Shown here: positions 11,401-21,317 of the stretch, piece by piece
Layout of the letters: each line of letters starts with the position of its first letter
Numbering within the stretch: the first letter of the stretch is position 1
Origin: Nigrospora sphaerica
Lineage: Eukaryota; Ascomycota; Sordariomycetes; Amphisphaeriales; Apiosporaceae
Direction: 5' to 3'
Length of the DNA: 64,000 bases
Assembly (NCBI GenBank): GCA_018287875.1
Contig: JAGVVL010000015.1
Span: 682,001-746,000 of the forward strand
Notes under the pieces: generated by a model
Seen by the model: only the letters and a program-made list of their open reading frames with translations
What the model was told of the DNA's origin: nothing
Database searches by the model: none
Translations under genes and position numbers: made by a program

Positions 11401-13974
11401 CTTGTCCAGCTCGGGACGGTCATCTATATCCTCGTCCTCGGTCTCGCTCGTGGTGGACGAGTTCTCCTCTTCCGGATCGTCATCCGGGTCATACGTCATC
11501 TGTAGCGAGAGGCTATTGCCATCAGCCGAAATGAAGAGAACAGCCCACCTCTCGGCGCATGGGTGGCAAGAACCAGAAACGACGTCAAGGCCCAGGGTCT
11601 GCACCATCTCGTGCATGGCGAGGCGGAGACGGTACCCGTCGTCCTCGTAGTTGTTCAAACGCCTCTGGCTCGGGCCGTCAGGCACCGGCGGGGAAAGACG
11701 CTGCGGCGTGCTCGCAATCCGATCCTCGAGTAGGGGCTCCCTGGATGTCGTGGCATCGCTCACGACAGAAGAGGCACTCATACTAACCACAGACGCCGTG
11801 TCAAAATTGCTCCGCGACGTGCCAACGGATATGGGCTGAGAAGCGGTGGAGAAGTTGGAAACAGAAGGTGCGCCGGAACGGATGCTCCCAGACTGCGCCG
11901 ATTGCGGTCGTCTCTCTGGAAAGAGGGCATTGACCAGAGTGACAAGATCAGCAGGGCTGATAACCAAGAACGGGTGAACCTCCACCGTTTCCCTGAGGGA
12001 GGTAATGGACCTTGCCGGCAGCAGCCTTGCGGACCTCTGGCTCCTCGACGGTTTGAAACGGCCCAGTATGTTTTCGACATGTCCTTTGACCTTGGGCGGC
12101 GTGGAGACAGGCTTGTTAGAGTTCCAAGTCATCTCCAGGACCAGCTGCTGGGCGCGTTGGGCAACCTGCTTGAGGATCTTCTGCCTTCCATACTCGGTGA
12201 TGTGGTACTCGGCCATCATGCCGTAGCTCTCCGGGTGGATGACCACGGAGAGCAGCCAGGAGGAGAAAAGCCACTTGGATACAAACCAACGTCTGGTGCT
12301 TTCGACAAAGCGGCTGTCCAGCCTCCGCAAGATCTCGTTGCCCAGCTCCATGAGGCCCTCGGGGATGCCGGTGGCGTCCTCGTCGTCGATGATTTCGAAG
12401 AGCTCGTTGACGGCCCGGTCATAGAACTCGTCGGAGGCGATGTTGTCCTTGTGGGTCCATTCGGAGATGTTGAACCTGGTTCCGTTCTGGTCCTCTGCCC
12501 GGTCCAGCAGGAAAGCGCCATCCTCGAGGATCTTCATCAGGTACCATTCCATGTTGGAGCGGCCGGACCAATCACGCATCGAGGACCAAACATTGAGAAC
12601 TGAAGTCAGTATCGTCTCGCTAGCAGAGTTCTTAGCTTCTGATATCAGACGCGCACAGGCAGTGGCCCAGATCTCGGTTCTCCGCTTGTCCTCGGCACTG
12701 TCAGGCCCGGCAGAGTTGGCGAAACAGGTATGGATGAGGGCCGAGAGGGGATCATGTCTCTGGAAGGAGAGGAGGCGTTCCACGGCACTGGGGGCGGCGC
12801 CCGACGCCCGGTTGGCGGCGCTCCCGTGGCCTCGCCCACTGGGACGGTTATTGAAGGGCAATACCGATTCTATTGGATCCAAGCCGTGGTGGAACGTAGT
12901 CAGAGCGCGGAGCTCGTTGCTGTTCAGCGAACAGAGCCTCGTGGCCAGGTAGTGGTGGTTGGTCCGCAGCTGGGTTAGAAAGTCCAAAAACGCCTCCCGG
13001 GCCGAGGCCGAGATGTCATTCAGGAACGGCGCGTCCGGGCTGCCGGGCGTGACGTTCCCGATACCGTTGGTCGGGGTTTCCAAACTGTCCGAGGCGGCAC
13101 CGGGAGACTGGACGGCCTCCATCTCGGGCTCCGAGAGGGCAAAGCGACGGGTGAGGTCGCAGCTGTTCCGGACATCGTGGATGGCGCTGAACAAGTTGGC
13201 GAACGCCTTCTTGTCCTCGTTCCGGAAACTCTCGGCAAGGTTCCTCTGGGTAATCTCCCCGCAGCGCGTCAACCGCGCAGACAGCGCGGTGGAGATCAGA
13301 CTACGCTGAAGACGCACCCGCGTATTGGCGCGCTTGCGCTCCTGGTACTTGGACAGACGCACAAGGTGGGCGAGCTCCTCGAGAGTGGTACTCTCGTGCT
13401 CCAAAGAGAGCTGAGGGTTCGAATACATGGACACATCGGACAGCAGAGGCCGCGGAAAGCTGTGGGGGGGCGGCTTGCTCTTCAAAATGGACGGCGGGCT
13501 CGTAGGCGGAGTTCGTGGGGGGGGCAGAGGAGGAGGCGTGGGAATACGTGCTTTTGTATTGATGGTCGGTTCAGGAGACGAAGGCGCCGTGTTCTTGGCT
13601 ATAACGGGTCTCCTTTGCGCACTTGCGCCTGCGCTTTGGTGGTGGTGGGACCCATGTCGGTCGATCTCGGCGCTGCGACGCAGTGGCAAGGCGATGACCT
13701 GTTCCGTCGGGCGCAGGGAGCGGGTCGGGCTTCGCGAGGGGAAGCGGCGACGCCGTGAGGCATCCGGACGGGTCTCGGGCGAGGGCGTGGGCGACCTCGA
13801 GTTGTTGATGGCACTCGGGGACGTGGCTGTATGGTCACCAGGCAGGCAGTTAGCGAGGGGGTTCCAGCGAGAGGGTACCTCTTCCCAGCTCGGTCGGTCG
13901 TCTCTCTTTTTCAACTCACGCGGCGACGAATGGATGCAGACTGGCGAAGAAAGCGACCGTTGCATGGAAATCAT
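8476..13974 (-). CDS. Very large conserved fungal protein of unknown function, Sel1-like C-terminus
   Basis: A long minus-strand gene of 1801 residues. The frame is open further upstream to 14055, but that begins with GTG; the first in-frame ATG is at 13974 (MISMQRSLSS). A 93-nt intron (13919-13827) is predicted: perfect GTGAGT donor, GCTAAC branch site, ACAG acceptor. Because 93 is divisible by three the frame reads through it. Exons are complement(8476-13826, 13920-13974). The N-terminal roughly 250 residues are Ser/Pro/Arg-rich and disordered. A long helical middle region follows. Two acidic/Ser-rich linkers and a Ser-rich stretch separate further conserved blocks, such as FCRGEERIHRFCCEV and MFCVHPNPYVKLDALCELEH. 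Near the C-terminus AARMWTITAKEGDPTAQREL and IHLMEAAEQGGDELA look like Sel1/TPR-type helices. I do not recognise a characterised orthologue; a scaffold role is only a guess. Confidence 0.85.
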   Translation of the reverse strand: MISMQRSLSSPVCIHSSPRELKKRDDRPSWEEVPSRWNPLANCLPGDHTATSPSAINNSRSPTPSPETRPDASRRRRFPSRSPTRSLRPTEQVIALPLRRSAEIDRHGSHHHQSAGASAQRRPVIAKNTAPSSPEPTINTKARIPTPPPLPPPRTPPTSPPSILKSKPPPHSFPRPLLSDVSMYSNPQLSLEHESTTLEELAHLVRLSKYQERKRANTRVRLQRSLISTALSARLTRCGEITQRNLAESFRNEDKKAFANLFSAIHDVRNSCDLTRRFALSEPEMEAVQSPGAASDSLETPTNGIGNVTPGSPDAPFLNDISASAREAFLDFLTQLRTNHHYLATRLCSLNSNELRALTTFHHGLDPIESVLPFNNRPSGRGHGSAANRASGAAPSAVERLLSFQRHDPLSALIHTCFANSAGPDSAEDKRRTEIWATACARLISEAKNSASETILTSVLNVWSSMRDWSGRSNMEWYLMKILEDGAFLLDRAEDQNGTRFNISEWTHKDNIASDEFYDRAVNELFEIIDDEDATGIPEGLMELGNEILRRLDSRFVESTRRWFVSKWLFSSWLLSVVIHPESYGMMAEYHITEYGRQKILKQVAQRAQQLVLEMTWNSNKPVSTPPKVKGHVENILGRFKPSRSQRSARLLPARSITSLRETVEVHPFLVISPADLVTLVNALFPERRPQSAQSGSIRSGAPSVSNFSTASQPISVGTSRSNFDTASVVSMSASSVVSDATTSREPLLEDRIASTPQRLSPPVPDGPSQRRLNNYEDDGYRLRLAMHEMVQTLGLDVVSGSCHPCAERWAVLFISADGNSLSLQMTYDPDDDPEEENSSTTSETEDEDIDDRPELDKDYHQLRDSILKLVEDFEIPQGLEDGGAKTTFSNRAFGLRKYKSKNKVITPESSMASRNPYRRRNADSTASIDTPRSPDKSTDKTRDPSTDEGPETTPVLVTMLTAASSQSRVQSDFVSAHLYWRTLQQLNALASPSLRKNGFATLLNIFSRGPRDSIRRSASAIEEYDAWLVWLKQSQERHEGLIESMMKRLRSLRDKMWYVTDVHNSAPYEQTRNICSALKIMGVPKRWGAFQRTRAQLSRGPAANFLYRNESQMVDLLAANEEQGGPNKLSDEQAEKTVKWLEQMGIENFCRGEERIHRFCCEVDTCVSKLVGDNIVDGPVLWSSELYMRDRKSLEGTRGATRERENFWSGDDTASVISDADRRYHPSASRPNSIARDLRAMTTHNVSQLSVDSRYSFSRASTAISDILDSQDYFGLASPVHAIDANATFWSPFQSTMPSAASATSVTSRAQSPTTSITNLSSAFSQAHNRSLPSFQSAGRPSTSTSSNETIHLQRLSEDKQRFLEDLRQTLISLLMSDLGNYVFSNGSETDAWFGGLGQECIDRRDAQERRMRKLMSKKDRPGRDGPKQRTIGKKKSFGNLRGAGESVASESNTESSESVTTRSNDSAATIGTPSARSRSQANPSAQEFPFDKAYHRLLKMFCVHPNPYVKLDALCELEHLIVASLSSGTRRSRRGLRSNFTSQADDGAVFGNAKALEQTIDNVRERRSHTITSPVIAPVQHRANVKDDARSVISISPTNTDAIAEVLQSLFRDANVRPKTLFRDLQFVAAFVPPNILDRTEKGKAFWDTGLAALSLKQDVCRTMVEVADEVVKVHTQPRKSSVTSDDSVESPGSTAAYTLGDAARMWTITAKEGDPTAQRELALFNLSNPELVERTTLPLSKPREVFKQTVMEKYGARSGSSTRYPSDRARGGLGSAVPAGGADAAKDGDVRSDPALMCVAIHLMEAAEQGGDELARTFLGQNEMMGGLG

Positions 13975-16900
13975 GGCGAAACGCGCGATCACCCAACAGT
14001 ACCAGCAGCGACGGACGACCTGAGGGCTGCTAGTCGACTGCGGTGGTGCGGTCACTCGGTCGTCGAGTTTCCAGGGTTATGTGTGAGGTCTCATTTAACC
14101 GCCGGTGTGGTGCGTCTGGAGCTGTAGCTGGGAATTTCGAGTCCGGGTACGGGCGGAGGGAATGCTGGTGCGGGTGCGGGTGCTGGCGCTGGCGTTGGCG
14201 CTGAAGCTATCTGGTCGCGCACGCAGGCTGAAGGGGTGGAGGACTCGGGGGACTTGGGACGGCGGCTACGCACACGCTCACGTTCACGCAAGTTGACCGG
14301 GCGGGGGTTCGGTTGTGGTGGTAGGTGGTGCACGGAGAGGAGGGAGGAGCAGAGAGGAGGAAGAGGTACGTAACAGAGGCAGAGGGAGTGTGTCTCGGTC
14401 TTCACGCAGGTCGCCGGCCCTGATCGACAGATGGCGAGCACGGGGTATATACATGTACGGGAGGCGAAAAAGGGAGGCGCCGGATTTTAAAAAGGAGAGA
14501 GAAAACGGTGAGGGACAACGAGACAAGCACGCGCACGCGCACTCGGGCGAGGAGCGACGACGACGGATCTGGAGGTCTGGAGGTCTGCTGGCTAGCTGCC
14601 ACTCTCGTCTCTGCTGCAAGTTCCCTGTTCAGGACGGACAAGGGAAGCGCACCTCAGCACGACAGCATGTGGATGCCGTACTGTTGGCGGGCGGGCGTGG
14701 GGTAATGGGATCCCATGGGAAGGCGCTCGCCTAGGCCCAATCCAGCCAAGCACAGCCGGCGGAACATGCCACGGCCACACGCAGTTGCTATACCTAAAGT
14801 ACGCTTGCTTTGCCTCGCAGCAAATGGAGAGAGCATGCGAAGCTGGCAGGGTTGGGTACCGCAGGTAGAGAGGTGGGTACGTACTTCGTACATTTGCATC
14901 TTTGGACGCAAGGTGGTGGTGGCCTAGGGTGTCAGCGTGTCGTCGTCGAGTGACTCCCACTCCCACTGGAGCAGCCCGCCTGGGGCGCGCTGGGGCCCTG
15001 TCCATCGATCAGGCAAGCCGGGCGGCTAGGAATAGAAGCGACCAGGGCTGGGGATCCCACGGCGGCCCAGGGCACGGCCGTTGTCGGGCTTCGGCTGTTG
15101 GGGCTGGACGCTGGATGCTGGACGCTGGACCCGACTGACTTCGCATGCGAAGGCCATCCCATGCTACCTACCTACTCGATACATCGCCGTGGGCCAGAGC
15201 TGATGGATGCTCAGCCTGCTGCCCCTCAGCTACGTCCCGCCCTTCCCGCCGCCGTTGCTCGTTGCTGCCCAGCGCGAGCAGCCGAGACGTCCTCGGAGTC
15301 CAGCGCTCCGGCCGCGGGCCTTTCCATCGCCCCGACACTTCCTCGTCCATGTTATGTGGGTGTGGGGAGGGGGGCGTGTGTACGTGTGTGGGTGGGTGGA
15401 TGGCGAAGGAGGGAGGGAACCTTTTTGGTGGATGGTGAATGGGTAGTGGGAAGAGAAAGAGTGTGTGAGTGCGTGCGCGAGAAAACGACAGGGCGAGGGA
15501 GAAAGAGAGAGAGGGCGGGCGAGAGTGAGAGCGAGACAAGGCGGGCCTGCCCATGGCCTCTCATTGATGCCCGCCATACCATTCACGAATCCACCATCGC
15601 CGCCCAGCAGGACGGGCGATGGGAAACGGATCCACGGGAGAGCTGGAGGGTCGGGATGAGGTGAGGGGTGGCGCGCATGCGGAATGATGCCTGCTCCCAT
15701 GTGCCCGTCGCGTTTTTGCATTGCCCTTCTTCTCATTTGGGAGTCACGCAGCATTGGCAAGCCAGCAGCGCAGCCCAAACCGCACGCATGGCGGGAGAAG
15801 ATGGAGGACTTGACGACATTGACCGGTTTGGATGGGGGGGGGGCCGATACGCGGATGCGATGCACGGCGCTGCCACGAGACCCGGTCTTGCCCATGCCTT
15901 ATCGTCTCGGCGGCTTCTGGTCATTTTCTTCTGCCCTGTCGGCCCCGGCCTGTCCTATCACATTCCGGCACCTGGCGCGCAGAAGCAGCGCAGAAGCAGC
16001 GCTCCTGTGCGTCCAGCCAATGCCGCCGCCTTTTTGCCCAGTAAGTGAGCGGCAGCCGGCATGAGCTGGCCTTTGCAGCCCACCTCATCCTTTTTGGGCC
16101 TAAGAAAATATATGCGTGTGGATGGGATGGAAGATCCATGGAGGTAGCCCTTAGGTAAGAGCTGGAGGAGGTAGGTAAGGTAACCAACCTACAGGTACCC
16201 CTCACCTTTTCTCACGCATCGTGCGCAGCTGCACACCAGACGCGTCCGCGAGCTGGGGGATGCGCATGCGCCGGCCAAAATGTCGACCATTCATGGCTGG
16301 TAAAGAAGCAACGCCCACCGACCTTTCCTCGGCGTCCTCGCAGGCGTCGCAGGCCTCCCTCGGCCTCTTCTGTCCCTTTGGCTCTCTCACTGGTCGCCGG
16401 TCAACTGTCGTCGTGGCCGCTCTTTGGCGGCATTAGGACGTCCCGGTACGGGCAAGGCGCTAGACTCGATACCAAGTTGTATCCGCTGCATCGTCAATCC
16501 CGCTGCCCAATCCGCGGCCACCACGCCATCGTCGACCCGGGTGGTTGCCAACTCAGCAAAACGGCCAATCGCCGCCACGGGGCCATCACCCCCTCAAAGG
16601 CCTCCAAACCGGGTCGACCCAGGATGTCTCTGCTCCGTTGCCCCCAATCGCCGAGGTTACCTCTCCGCTGCGCCGCCTGGTTGGCCCACCGTTATGGTGG
16701 CTGTCCATGGCCGTCCATGGGCTGCGTGGCGGTTGGCCAGCCATAGACGATGGAGTGGCCACAAGCAACGAGGCTGCCTGCCTACCGTTCCCGTCCGAAA
16801 AGTACCTACCCAGCCAACAAGCATCCCAAGGTTCCTTTCACCCAGCCCGCCAAGCCAAGCCAGTTACCGTCTTGTTGCCGTATGCCCGTTCGCGGTACTC

Positions 16901-18227
16901 TCCGACGGCCTGGCTCTGTACGACGGGCGCTGTGCTGCTGCGCTGACGATAGACTGACCGACACATCAGGCAGTGGACCGCCTTCCCACAAGCCCTGCCA
17001 CGCTTTTCGTGTCTCCAGCCTCCAGCCTCCCACGGTTCGGATGAACCTGTCGCAAACCTTTCCCAAGCGTCGCAACTTCCCCCTTTCAGCCTCGCGCCGC
17101 GCCCTACGCTGCACGTCAGATGCACCTAAAATGGCGGTGGGGATTGCTGGCTGCTGCTGCTGTTCGTTCAATCTCGCGGACAGGGCTGCCTCGCTCTGGC
17201 TCTGTACACAGTACCACCGCCCACCCGGTGTGGCTGGATAGGACAGCGGCGACGACGACGAAAACAACAATAACAACAAACAGCACCAGAACCAGCACTG
17301 ACCGTCGCAGTAGTCGCAAGACCGCCACCGACAACGACACCATCTCAGCCGCCTGGGTTCACCGGCTCACGTGACGTCTAGCGTTACGTCGATCGTTGCA
17401 GATGAGGAGTCGGATTTATGTCGGTCAACGCATCGGTTGCACCGAGTGATACGTTTCAATCCCGCGTCGTCGGCGACGCTCCCCCAAGACACGTAGCTGC
17501 AAGAAAGGCCACCGGTGTCACTGCCCTCCCCATACCACTGAGCAACCTTACGCGAGCCGGGCTGACGGTACTGCCAGGGGCAAACCGGTGAGCCACCATC
17601 TCCATAAAATAGAAGTTCCGCTCGTGGGCATCACGCGCAGACCCATCAGCTTCCCCAACTCCAATGGGTACCAACCTAGTGGTGAAAGCACGTGTCGGGC
17701 CATTCGTCCCGACATGGCCGCGCGATCTGACTTCGGCAGTACAGTGGCCTTGTTCCGAACCCAGAATGGGTCCGGTGTCCAAGTGGCCACGAGTGTCGAA
17801 AATCTTTCCAGAAGACTATTCGGCGACGCACCCTTGCCCCTGCGCAAAACACGTTGCCGGTGGGGGGCCCTGTTCCTATTCGGATGTGCTGTCATTGCTC
17901 ACCGCGTCAAGGCCTGGTTGGGTAACAAGCTTACTTTCTCGGCAAACAACCAAGGTAATGGCTCTGAACGCCCCTTTGTTACCATGCAAACGTTGGTTTC
18001 AGGCTCAAAAACACGAGTATAGCCTCCTTGGGCCCCCCTGCAGATATAATTACTGCCCCCACTTCGCTATTGGTCCGGCTGGAGACTCCATAGACCCATT
18101 TATTGGCAGACAACTCACCAGACTCACAACCTGACAAGTCAATAATACACCGGCATAACCAGCCACCGACAAAACGGACTGCATCTTGAGGCTGCCATCC
18201 GCCTCTCACGCCGGGAGTGAAAGCGGA
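13975..18227. other. Long gene-free, low-complexity-rich spacer
   Basis: This 4.2 kb region is upstream of both the large minus gene and the first 2EXR gene. It contains many simple-sequence patches: GTGCGG/GCTGGC-type runs near 14165-14205, a repeated GCTGGACGCTGG element near 15100-15130, GA-rich DNA near 15470-15540, and GCGCAGAAGCA doublets near 15975-16000. Open frames here are short, have no domain and conflict with each other on both strands. I see no RNA gene. Confidence 0.5.
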
Positions 18228-19095
18228 ATGGTGCCATTCTCGCCTTGCTTTGCAAAATTGCCGACGGAGCTTTGTCGTCTCATCTGGGCAGAAGCCGTGT
18301 GCCTTGACAACAAGGACCGCGTTCTCATTCTCGGGCACCAGTACAAGCGCATCCTTGCGACACGACGGCTGCTGCGGGCCTCGGGAGTCTTTGGAGCCAC
18401 CAGGGAGAGTCGGAAGTCGCATTGGAGCCTTATCCTGCCAGCTTCGCGTCCCGAGCATATAGTATTCTTCCGAGTCTTCCGCAGTGGTCTGTTGGTGACA
18501 CCGCCCCCAGAGACGATATCGTTCCCCGCAGAGAATCGGACCCTCCGTTCCAGCGCGTTATTCATGTAAGCTTCGAGCGGGATATCTTCTTACTGGGACT
18601 GAAGCAGGCTCACCGGGATCAAGCTAGGGTTGCGGTTTACCCGCATGGCTTCCCGGATGACTCGCCCTTTCACAATATGGGACGCAGGGCGGTAGGTCTC
18701 AGCCGCCAGCACCGCGGCAGGCTTCAACGGGTCATGTAAGCAACAGGGGGTAGCCCCTGGACACAGATGCCGCTACCCAGTGACATGCGTCGAGACCCGC
18801 GATTCCTGACTGCGGTCAACCTGGGTGCCCTTACCACCGGTTCAATCACCCACTTAACAACAATATCTACCGCAGCGTCCGCGAATGCCACCACATTCTC
18901 ACCGATGAAGAGTGCTTCGACCATTCCAACAATTTACTGGTTGACATTACATTTCGCGACCCTCATAGCCTCCACGGGGCCTCGGGCAACCTTTACGTGC
19001 TTGGTACCAAACACCGGGCGATGCGGCTGCCGTGCGGTAAGCATGATCAGATGCTCCTCAGCTGCGATGTAACTGCATACCGGCCCTCAAGTTAA
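18228..19095 (+). CDS. 2EXR domain protein
   Basis: Reading without introns gives three different frames, but two GT-AG introns restore one protein of 211 residues: exons 18228-18461, 18554-18735 and 18876-19095. The first intron is GTATTC...CCAG (92 nt). The second is GTAAGC...GCAG (140 nt), with a CTTAAC branch-like site. The N-terminus has the 2EXR hallmark FAKLPTELCRLIWAEAV followed by RILATRRLLRASGVFGATRESR. Splicing brings in RVIHVSFERDIFLLG, which matches the VNFERD(I/V)FYLG-like block of the family and the VRVALDLDIFFLG of the neighbour at 20.2 kb. Then comes VRECHHILTDEE, comparable to SVREVYYFAI in that neighbour. Function of 2EXR proteins is unknown. The less usual first donor leaves room for the alternative that this is a decayed copy. 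Confidence 0.6.
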
Positions 19096-20162
19096 AGGTA
19101 AGAACGATGCTAGTCTTCGCAGAGAGCGTGGTGTTCGTCCACAACGGTTCCAAAGCCTCTGAGGGCAAGAGGTAGGTATTAGAGATGTAGATAGATTATG
19201 GTTACTTTACCAGCTACCGTCCTAGTGGCTTTGTTAAGTCTGTATAGAATCATATTCTGTACATTATCTGCCTGTTTAAGCCTGTCCGTCTGAGCTTTCC
19301 ATCGTCTGCCAGCACGTCTACATATCACCACAAATTTACGCAACGATGATATAGGACATACAATACTTTTCATCGCATCAAGCTTGCAGTTGAACGTAGC
19401 ATAGTGACGCTTACCAAATAACCAGACAGAGGTGTATCAATGAAGCGGATACAACTTCAAATATGCCACTCCTCATTAACCTATCGTGAACATATTTCCA
19501 TCTTACATTTCCACCACGGCGTCCGCCAATATTCGGAAGATAGTCTTTTTGTGGGATCATTATCCGTTAACAACGGGCAGATCGAGGTTTACGCACACTG
19601 ACGAACGCCTGGCTGTCTATTGTAGAAGACTACGAGTGTCGGGAGAGAATAATTAGCAAGCGGCTGTTTTAAACAGGAATGGCGCTGTTGGTTATTACAC
19701 CATAACTAAGAAAGGAAATAGAGACCGCACAGCACTTAAGTCCAAAAACCACTCGGTTCCCATTCAAGCTGGAGCGACCTTGGGCTTAGCTAGGGACTCT
19801 GGCCGAGTTTCTTTGTTCGTCCTCTCTTTACCGCGCTGCCGGGGTATTTGGAGGTGTCAACAGAGGACAATACCCTTGTTTTCTGAAATAAAGGTATTGT
19901 GTTGCGCAGGAAATGGCGTGTGTTTAGGGATGAGAACAATGGCCTGAGCGGGGAAGGGGTGCAGTCGCAAACTCGTATCGAGGCATAAGGAGACTCTGTG
20001 AACCCGCTGTCTCGTGTTTCCGTTCCGGCTGCAGCGAGAAAAACCAACCTCGGTACTGTCGAGACACCACGGGACGTCTAGATGAGCAAGACGCAATTTC
20101 CTCCCAAAAGCGCACCCCGAATCCTACCCGCGTTTTCGTTGCGGTCCCCCCTCCTTATTGGT
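19096..20162. other. AT-richer spacer
   Basis: About 1 kb of comparatively AT-rich DNA between two 2EXR genes, with no supportable coding sequence. An in-frame ATG at 20082 lies upstream of the preferred start of the next gene and would add 27 residues to it. Confidence 0.45.
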
Positions 20163-21065
20163 ATGGAAGCCCCGCACCACGGCCGGGGCCCACCGGCGGC
20201 CGGGGCCGGAGGGCCGGCGCGCGTCTTCCCGGGTTTCGCGGCGCTGCCGGCGGAGCTCCGGAGCCAGGTGTGGCGACAGGCGGTGCTGGCGGACCACGCC
20301 GAACGCGTGGTGCCCGTGGCGCACGAGTCGTGGCGCGTGGTGCCGACGCCGCGGCTGCTGGCGCCGTCGGGCGTGCTCGCGGCCTGCGCCGAGGCCCGCG
20401 CCGAGGCCGTCGCCCTGTACCCGCTGGTGCTGCCGCTCCTGCCGACGTACCGCCACGGCGTCTACTACTCGGGCGGGCGGCGCCGCGAGCGCGTCCCCGC
20501 CGTCGCGGAGACGGACCAGTCGACCGACGAGGAGCTGTGGGCCTACGGCGGGCTCATCGTCGTCGGCGGCCGCCGCGGCCTCGTTCGCGTCGCCCTCGAC
20601 CTCGACATCTTCTTCCTCGGCCACCGCCACGCCGACTGGGCGCCGCAGCACGGAACCCCCGTGCCCGGCGACGCGGCCGCCCAGTACACAACGCGCTCGC
20701 TGCGCCGGGTTGAGCGCGCGCGCATCGTCCGCGTCATGTACACGCGGCTCGGCTGGCCCTTCGCGGCCTGGATGGGTCCCAACGGCGGCGGCGGCGGCGG
20801 CGGCGGCCGTCGCTGCACCCCCGAGGCCGACGCCCGCCTACGCCAGACTTTCGTCTCGGTCCGCGAGGTCTACTACTTCGCCATCTTCTCCTCCCAGTCT
20901 CTGCCTGAAATCCTACGGGCATGCCGTCACGCCACCTCCCCGCACCACTTCCGCTTGTCCGGCCTCGAGTGGACCATCATCTCGAAGCGCACCCTTCCCC
21001 CTCTCGGGGAGGAGAATGCAGAGTCGCGGGAAAAGGTTGACGACCCTGGGGAGATGTATGATTAG
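20163..21065 (+). CDS. 2EXR domain protein
   Basis: A single exon of 300 residues, very GC-rich. I prefer the ATG at 20163 (purine at -3, G at +4); an in-frame ATG at 20082 would give 327 residues. The 2EXR motif is clear: FPGFAALPAELRSQVWRQAV, then RVVPTPRLLAPSGVLAACAEARAEA, then VRVALDLDIFFLG and ARIVRVMYTRLGWPFAAW. A Gly-run encoded by GGC repeats (about 20785-20810) interrupts the second half, followed by RQTFVSVREVYYFAIFSSQ. No signal peptide or membrane segment is seen, so a cytosolic or nuclear protein is likely; the family has no established biochemical role. It belongs to a local group of three 2EXR genes together with those at 18.2 and 29.8 kb, but the three are diverged, so recent duplication is not indicated. 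Confidence 0.8.
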   Translation: MEAPHHGRGPPAAGAGGPARVFPGFAALPAELRSQVWRQAVLADHAERVVPVAHESWRVVPTPRLLAPSGVLAACAEARAEAVALYPLVLPLLPTYRHGVYYSGGRRRERVPAVAETDQSTDEELWAYGGLIVVGGRRGLVRVALDLDIFFLGHRHADWAPQHGTPVPGDAAAQYTTRSLRRVERARIVRVMYTRLGWPFAAWMGPNGGGGGGGGRRCTPEADARLRQTFVSVREVYYFAIFSSQSLPEILRACRHATSPHHFRLSGLEWTIISKRTLPPLGEENAESREKVDDPGEMYD

Positions 21066-21317
21066 GCAAGCTAAGTGGGTACTCACCTCACGCAGATGAA
21101 GGCAGCCAGGGACTCTGAATATATGACTTGTTGAGAAAGTGGATGTTTCTGAGAGCTAGCTTGAAGCAGGTAACTGCGAGCGAATGCCAAGCTGTCACCA
21201 GGTGCGGGTCGTGCATTAGCCGATAGGTAGGTACTCTTGAGTATCACGATAGGTCAATTCGATACTGTCTGTTGTACAATAATCTGCAAGGGACTCGGCG
21301 CGTGGCCCGTCAACAGG

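Noticed and set aside
13975..14055. Upstream extension of the large protein to 14055
   Set aside because: The first codon is GTG; fungal nuclear genes start with ATG and the first in-frame ATG is at 13974.
15168..15895. Long minus-strand frames rich in Ser, Pro, His and Thr
   Set aside because: They arise from the GA/GTG-rich low-complexity DNA of the spacer and occur in several frames at once.
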